Below the pieces are notes generated by a model. It did no database searches, had not been told where the DNA came from, and saw only the letters and a program-made list of their open reading frames with translations. The translations under genes and the position numbers were made by a program. A DNA stretch of 10,634 nucleotides from Oehlia diaphana (taxonomy: Eukaryota; Glomeromycota; Glomeromycetes; Glomerales; Glomeraceae), in the NCBI GenBank assembly GCA_003833135.1, contig QZLH01000190.1:119230-129863 (forward strand). Direction: 5' to 3'. Shown piece by piece: positions 7,132-10,634 of this stretch; position 1 is the stretch's first letter; each line of letters starts with the position of its first letter.

Positions 7132-7212
7132 ATGAAGTTCATGAAAGCATATCTATTCATGTTTTTATGCGCCATTTCTATATTTTCTTTTGTTGAAGTC
7201 ACTTTTGTATGA
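7132..7212 (+). CDS. Candidate signal-peptide exon or micro-ORF (26 aa)
   Basis: ATG 7132 to TGA 7210-7212 encodes 26 residues starting MKFMKAYLFMFLCAISIFSF. This is a basic N-terminus followed by a 15-17 residue hydrophobic core, the layout of a secretory signal peptide. The codons before the stop contain GTATGA at 7207, a plausible fungal intron donor. A possible acceptor is the T-rich TTTATTTACATAG ending near 7313. The frame that follows is short, so I could not complete a gene. A small secreted protein is the attractive reading. A chance hydrophobic micro-ORF is the alternative. Confidence 0.3.
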   Translation: MKFMKAYLFMFLCAISIFSFVEVTFV

Positions 7213-7854
7213 AGAATATGATGAAAAATTACAAAATTATATAAAAAAAAAAATTTACTGCGGAATTACAATAAAATTACAAAATTTAACGGAGAGAGTT
7301 TTTATTTACATAGCTCAAAATTCTGTACTCATATAATTTCCTATTACTAATGATCATCTGACCACATTTATTTTTTATGCGTCACTCGAAGTGAACGATT
7401 ATCCCGCTAATATTTGAAGAATTATATTAACTGTTAATAGTAATATAAGAATCAATCATAATGAAATAAAATGTTATATTATTTAGTTTCATTTTTATAA
7501 AATGAGCATTATGACGGATGCATAACTAGAGAATCAGGGTGAATTTTGGTGGGTGGATTATATGCATTAGGAGTAGAATTAAAAAAATTTAAGTAGAATA
7601 AATAAATTATTATTAACATTAGGTTATAATTAAGTCAAATCATGTTCTTTTTCGATTAATATAAAGTATAATATTTTCAGATTTTTTAGATTTTTTCAAA
7701 TTTGCATGAAAATCTTTCTGAACCACTTTCTTGAATATTACTATAATCCTCATATTCATAAAGCTTAAAATATATATTGTAAAATAAACACTTTAGTCCA
7801 TGAGTTAAATTTAGTTTTATCAGACATGTTAATTTAAGTTATTGTATAATTTCG
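7213..7854. other. A+T-rich spacer
   Basis: No gene seen on either strand. Only A/T runs, scattered short frames and a local G-rich patch (GGTGGGTGG near 7548) are present. Confidence 0.5.
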
Positions 7855-8163
7855 TCAATCCAATTCTAGAAAATAACGACCCCCCTTTTTTACGTAACGG
7901 ATGTAACCAATTTCGTTCATTATAATGAAATCTCTAACATTACTATTATTATTATTACTATTATTATTACTGTTATTACTATTATTATTATTATATGAGA
8001 TAATTTCTTTATTTATAATGTTACTGAACAGAGCGTCGGAGCTTTTATTCTTTTTAGATCGGGTTCCAGAAAAAAAATGAAAAATTATCCCTAGACCACC
8101 ACGGTTGTATATATATTTTTTTGGACATGGACGAATCCAAAGGTCCTTTCCATCTAAAAACAT
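7855..8163 (-). CDS. Protein with Asn/Ser tract (102 aa) or terminal exon of a longer gene
   Basis: Not recognised. Read as a complete gene it starts at ATG 8163-8161 and gives 102 residues. Residues 1-50 are mixed and coding-like (MFLDGKDLWIRPCPKKYIYN, then a hydrophobic IIFHFF). Residues 58-75 are an Asn/Ser tract encoded by a trinucleotide repeat. Residues 76-102 resume ordinary sequence (VRDFIIMNEIGYIRYVKKGG and onward). The first codons, TTTTTAG, also make a good intron acceptor ending at 8154. If it is used, the ATG is not the start and this is the last exon of the minus-strand gene to the right, joined in phase. Ordinary coding sequence on both sides of the tract supports this strand and frame. 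Confidence 0.45.
   Translation of the reverse strand: MFLDGKDLWIRPCPKKYIYNRGGLGIIFHFFSGTRSKKNKSSDALFSNIINKEIISYNNNNSNNSNNNSNNNNSNVRDFIIMNEIGYIRYVKKGGRYFLELD
7939..7995 (-). repeat. ATT/ACT trinucleotide microsatellite inside a coding frame
   Basis: Nineteen or so triplets of ATT with interspersed ACT read as AAT (Asn) and AGT (Ser) on the minus strand. All length differences in units of three would keep the frame of the surrounding open reading frame. The mixture of AAT and AGT suggests an old rather than freshly expanded tract. Confidence 0.8.
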
Positions 8164-8227
8164 TGATTGTAAATGATTTTTAGTTTATTCAATAAATCTC
8201 ATAAAAAACAAAGTTTAAAGCACTTAC

Positions 8228-8497
8228 ATCAATTTTGACTGTTCATTAAATATGTATTATATATGGAATCATAATCCGGTATTCTGATCATAATTGTTGA
8301 CTATAAAATTAAAAGAGATTTACTGTATATTATCAGTTATATTATCAAGGAGAAATTTCAAATTTATGTATACTAACCTCAAAATAATTATCGACTTTTC
8401 GTCTTTTGTAATTCAGTTCCGGGATATTTTGTTCGGGATATTCATTTCTTTTTTTTCATCGGTGTCCAATGACGATCTGATTTTTTTTTATATCAAA
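8228..8497 (-). pseudogene. Two exon-like segments with in-frame TGA codons (8497-8378 and 8300-8228)
   Basis: Segment 1 (8497-8378, 120 bases) follows a run of T and an AAAG acceptor and ends GAG|GTTAGT. In phase it reads FDIKKNQIVIGHR, TGA (8458-8456), then KKRNEYPEQNIPELNYKRRK and DNYFE. Segment 2 (8300-8228, 73 bases) follows TTTTATAG and ends at a consensus GTAAGT donor. It reads STIMIRIPDYDSIYNTYLMN, then SQN and TGA (8231-8229) just before the donor. The segments are richer in G+C than the intervening putative introns (8377-8301 and 8227-8154). They link the two flanking minus-strand genes in phase. They may be real exons of a broken gene or chance; the plus-strand frame at 8294-8503 starts with TTG and is a shadow. 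Confidence 0.3.
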
Positions 8498-8580
8498 CTT
8501 TAAAAAAAAAAAAAATATTAGGTGTACAAAAGTATTTTCCAGAAAGTAGAATTAAATTAAAAGTGAAATATCAAATGGCA

Positions 8581-8639
8581 GTTAGCTTCTTTATATATAT
8601 AAAGAATACATAGTTAACGAAGGCGCAGAAGAAGCTAAC
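8581..8639. repeat. 11-bp inverted repeat at the 3' end of the minus-strand gene
   Basis: GTTAGCTTCTT (8581-8591) and AAGAAGCTAAC (8629-8639) are perfect inverted copies separated by 37 bases. They straddle the stop codon of the 106-residue frame, so a stem could form in its mRNA. Confidence 0.6.
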
Positions 8640-8970
8640 AGAAAATCACCATTTTGATCACACTTCACATAAGAACAACTACTAACCTTTTTTTGTTGCA
8701 AAAGTTTTCTAGCACGTTTAGCTTCTTGCAAAGACACACAATTTCTGATGCGATGTAACTCCCCATAAAACTCTTTATGGGCTATAGTTTTATCTACATA
8801 AATGTTCTTACAGAAAGCATATGTAACAAAACTTTCGAGTGACCAAATCCCATATGGGATGAGCTTAAAATATTCAGTATAAACATTCTCTCCTGGAATG
8901 ATGTGAAAAAAGATTAGATATATTTTCACATAAATAAAATATCTCGCTTACTCGCTATGTTACAACTCAT
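8591..8970 (-). CDS. Two-exon gene, 106 aa protein of unknown function
   Basis: Proposed exon 1 is 8970-8952 (ATG AGT TGT AAC ATA GCG A). The intron is 8951-8893: 59 bases, donor GTAAGC, branch-like CTAATC, T-rich tract, acceptor CAG. Exon 2 is 8892-8591. The split codon A|GA joins in phase, giving MSCNIARENVYTEYFKLIPY and onward. Reading the intron instead yields an ATG at 8929 and a less natural hydrophobic start, so I prefer the spliced form. Residues 21-75 are coding-like (GIWSLESFVTYAFC, then ELHRIRNCVSLQEAKRARKL). The Trp-Ser-x-Glu and Ile-Arg...Glu-Ala spacing recalls NADAR/YbiA-like domains, but this is a weak pattern and not used for the call. A GTTAGT donor at 8686-8681 offers an alternative in which residues after KLLQQKK are replaced by the exon-like segment at 8497. 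The C-terminal 31 residues here (SSCSYVKCDQNGDFLLASSA and onward) look coding too. Confidence 0.5.
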
Positions 8971-8974
8971 TTTT

Positions 8975-9103
8975 AACTCCAAGTTAAAAGTTATTAAGGA
9001 TGTCAAAAAAAAAATATTTTAAGTTAAAAATTATTAAGAACGTAAAAAAAAATATTTTTGACTCCAAGTTAAAATTAAGAACGTCAAAAAAAAAAAAAAA
9101 AAA
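8975..9103. repeat. Tandem repeat upstream of the minus-strand gene, about 40-45-bp unit, three copies
   Basis: Copies begin AAGTTAAAA at 8981, 9021 and 9066, preceded by AACTCC or GACTCC at copies 1 and 3. They continue TTATTAAG, a GTCAAA- or GTAAA-type core and a poly-A run. The last run reaches about 18 A (9086-9103). On the gene's strand this gives T runs immediately before the start codon at 8970, in the expected leader and promoter. Confidence 0.7.
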
Positions 9104-9471
9104 TAACTTTAGTGAGTTTAGTCTATTGGTAGTTAAAAATTGTGATAATCACGGATCAATGATATCTATGGCTACATGAAATAACTAATTTTATATTAAA
9201 TAACTAATCTATATTAGATATTGTGATGTATCTAATCAAATAATTGAATTGACTGAATATAATTGATGCAAATAATTTTCTACTAAATACAATTCCATTT
9301 GACTATATTTGATTATACTTTTGACTATATATAATAATAGTTAATCGAACATAGATTTGGTTTATCGATTTAACCGGGTATAATTTTATTGAATACGTTC
9401 GATTAAATAATATTTAGATATTTGATAATTAATAAATAATATTATATATACGATAATTAACAATTTTAATT
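9104..9471. other. A+T-rich spacer with short repeats
   Basis: No gene. TTTGACTATAT occurs at 9298-9308 and 9320-9330, and AAATAACTAAT-like words recur near 9178 and 9200. The inverted repeat at 9341-9406 is listed separately. Confidence 0.5.
9341..9406. repeat. 10-bp inverted repeat with 46-base spacer
   Basis: TTAATCGAAC (9341-9350) and GTTCGATTAA (9397-9406) are perfect inverted copies, with weaker similarity continuing outward. No target duplication is evident, so I do not call an element. Confidence 0.5.
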
Positions 9472-9637
9472 GATCAAATTGGAAATAGCTTTTCACATCT
9501 ACAAATTCTTGACAATAGCGACAATAACATTAAACAAAATTTCAAGAATATCGAATATGAAACCTAAACTAAATGCTGCAACTTCTGCGCCTCAATATGA
9601 CGATATTAAAGACTCAAGATCACCCTATACGCAATAA
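9472..9637 (+). pseudogene. Possible small coding remnant
   Basis: Two overlapping plus frames look locally coding. One (9472-9567) reads DQIGNSFSHLQILDNSDNNI and ends at TAA. The other gives a 26-residue ATG frame (9557-9637), MKPKLNAATSAPQYDDIKDS and onward. This patch is richer in G+C than its flanks. It could be an exon fragment with a frameshift near 9560. No start, splice sites or family are visible. Confidence 0.2.
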
Positions 9638-10278
9638 ACATCGTAATATTATACTTATTTATACTACTAACTTAGTTTAAGAAGTTTATTAAGAATAATC
9701 TTGCATACCTTTAATTTTGATTTCGTTTTTTCCAACATTTAAATGGTAGGATAGAAATTAAATATTATGAAATTTAAGACAAATGATATTTTTTTTTTTT
9801 ACTCTTAATCTGAACGGAAGATTTATAAATCTTTTAAGAGTTTTTTTCAAAGAATTAGTACTTTGTGCGTTATTGCATTACTGTACGGGAATATTGGAAT
9901 TTTCGAAGATAAATTTTATATTTATATCAGATTAAATTAAAAAGTATGTAATTCTTTTTAAAGACGCCCTACAACTTTTTTTTTTGCTTATAATTTGACA
10001 TGATATTTCTTCACTTTTTACGAACTTTACAACAAAAGTAAATAACGTGTGTCACAAAGAAAAAGTCAGCACTTATACAACTTACCTAAATAGAAATTTT
10101 CTTTAAAAAATAGAAAATGCAAAATTTTATATAACTTTCTGATAAATTTTATAATGTATGATAATGATCATTATTCTTAATTGCACTATCTTTTTGTTCT
10201 TAATTATATGAAAAAAAAAAAAAAAATATTAAAAGATAGAAATCTTTATCCTGGTGTTACGACAACTATAATTATCTA
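9638..10278. other. A+T-rich spacer
   Basis: No gene seen. It contains the nested palindrome at 9801-9841, one TACTGTA word (9879) and many A or T runs. Confidence 0.5.
9801..9841. repeat. Nested palindrome
   Basis: AAGATTTATAAATCTT (9818-9833) is a perfect 16-base palindrome. It is flanked by ACTCTTAA (9801-9808) and its inverted copy TTAAGAGT (9834-9841), the left one set off by 9 bases. Two alternative foldings are therefore possible. Confidence 0.65.
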
Positions 10279-10634
10279 CACTCCCGCGTCAAAAGTTTAG
10301 GACCACCTGGTAAATTTTAAAAAAAGTGGTTTTTTTAATGAACCAACATATTTTTAAGCTATAAAAAATCATTTATAATTACTTTAATGGATAAAGAACA
10401 ATTATTTATTATTACTTAAAAATAATGAAAATTTATTTATTTATTTATTTTAAGGTAAGCCAGGAGAGTACATTGATAATAATGCAGTGAGAAAAGAAAA
10501 CTAAACTCGAAAAAAAATACACAATGTAGTACTTCGCCCAATAAATCAAGCCCTGACTAGAAAAAATATGATCTGCTAAGACCCAACCGATTGTGAACCA
10601 ATTTTAAATCAATCGAACCTAGAGCTATCGACCC
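10279..10634. mobile_element. Tc1/mariner-type element, left end (continues beyond window)
   Basis: Right after a TA dinucleotide (10277-10278), the expected Tc1/mariner target, the sequence reads CACTCCCGCGTC and then AAAAGTTTAGGACCACC. The AAAAGTTT...GACCACC core is typical of Tc1-family terminal inverted repeats. G+C-rich words in otherwise A+T-rich DNA support an inserted end. The matching right repeat is outside the window. No intact transposase frame is visible inside the 356 bases seen, which include a (TTTA)n tract. The copy may be non-autonomous or decayed. Confidence 0.6.
10431..10451. repeat. (TTTA)n microsatellite
   Basis: About five uninterrupted TTTA units lie inside the Tc1/mariner-type element, directly before a G+C-richer segment. 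Confidence 0.75.

Noticed and set aside
8294..8503. 69-codon plus frame
   Set aside because: It starts with TTG and lies opposite exon-like segments with splice sites on the minus strand.
10455..10634. Decayed Tc1 transposase frame
   Set aside because: The only coding-like plus frame has at least six stops in 60 codons and no recognisable helix-turn-helix or catalytic motif.

Overview
The window looks like nuclear DNA of a very A+T-rich eukaryote. Hand counts give about 15% G+C in one intergenic 60-base block and 33-43% in the denser islands. An arbuscular mycorrhizal fungus (Glomeromycotina, Rhizophagus-like) is my best guess. The basis is the composition, Asn/Gln-rich low-complexity proteins, short GT-AG introns, and debris of hAT, Tc1/mariner and MITE-like elements. 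This is inference from style; no marker gene confirms it. Nothing resembles bacterial or viral organisation.

Left end (1-1333). A hAT-type DNA transposon enters from the left on the minus strand. It shows a TAGGG-type terminus near 635, a subterminal ATCGAT array, and the N-terminal part of a BED-zinc-finger transposase carrying two in-frame stops. It abuts a plus-strand coding remnant (636-1333) that has a CxxC segment and then a 153-bp (51-codon) tandem repeat encoding a Lys/Asp/Tyr/His-rich protein. That gene is also broken by stops.

Middle left (1334-4580). This part is mostly A+T-rich spacer. It holds a C-rich tract able to form a quadruplex on the minus strand, a hairpin, a G+C-rich 165-bp MITE-like element with terminal inverted repeats and internal stems (2006-2170), a roughly 30-bp tandem repeat that reads as a decapeptide repeat on the minus strand, and a possible 65-residue membrane protein.

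Centre (4580-6960). The best-supported gene encodes a 176-residue Asn/Gln-rich protein (4669-5199, plus) with a TATA box and an in-frame upstream stop. Beyond its likely 3' region lies a G+C-richer island of about 0.9 kb with no intact frame, probably old and decayed.

Right (6960-10634). There is a candidate signal-peptide exon (7132-7212, plus). A minus-strand block follows: a two-exon gene of 106 residues (8591-8970), exon-like segments, and an Asn-tract open frame (7855-8163). These may once have been one gene, because splice sites and phases agree across all five segments, but two in-frame TGA codons interrupt it. Tandem repeats lie directly upstream of its start. The window ends inside a Tc1/mariner-type element starting at 10279. 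A TACTGTA word recurs about ten times across the window, mostly in one orientation. No rRNA gene, tRNA gene, CRISPR array or operon was found.
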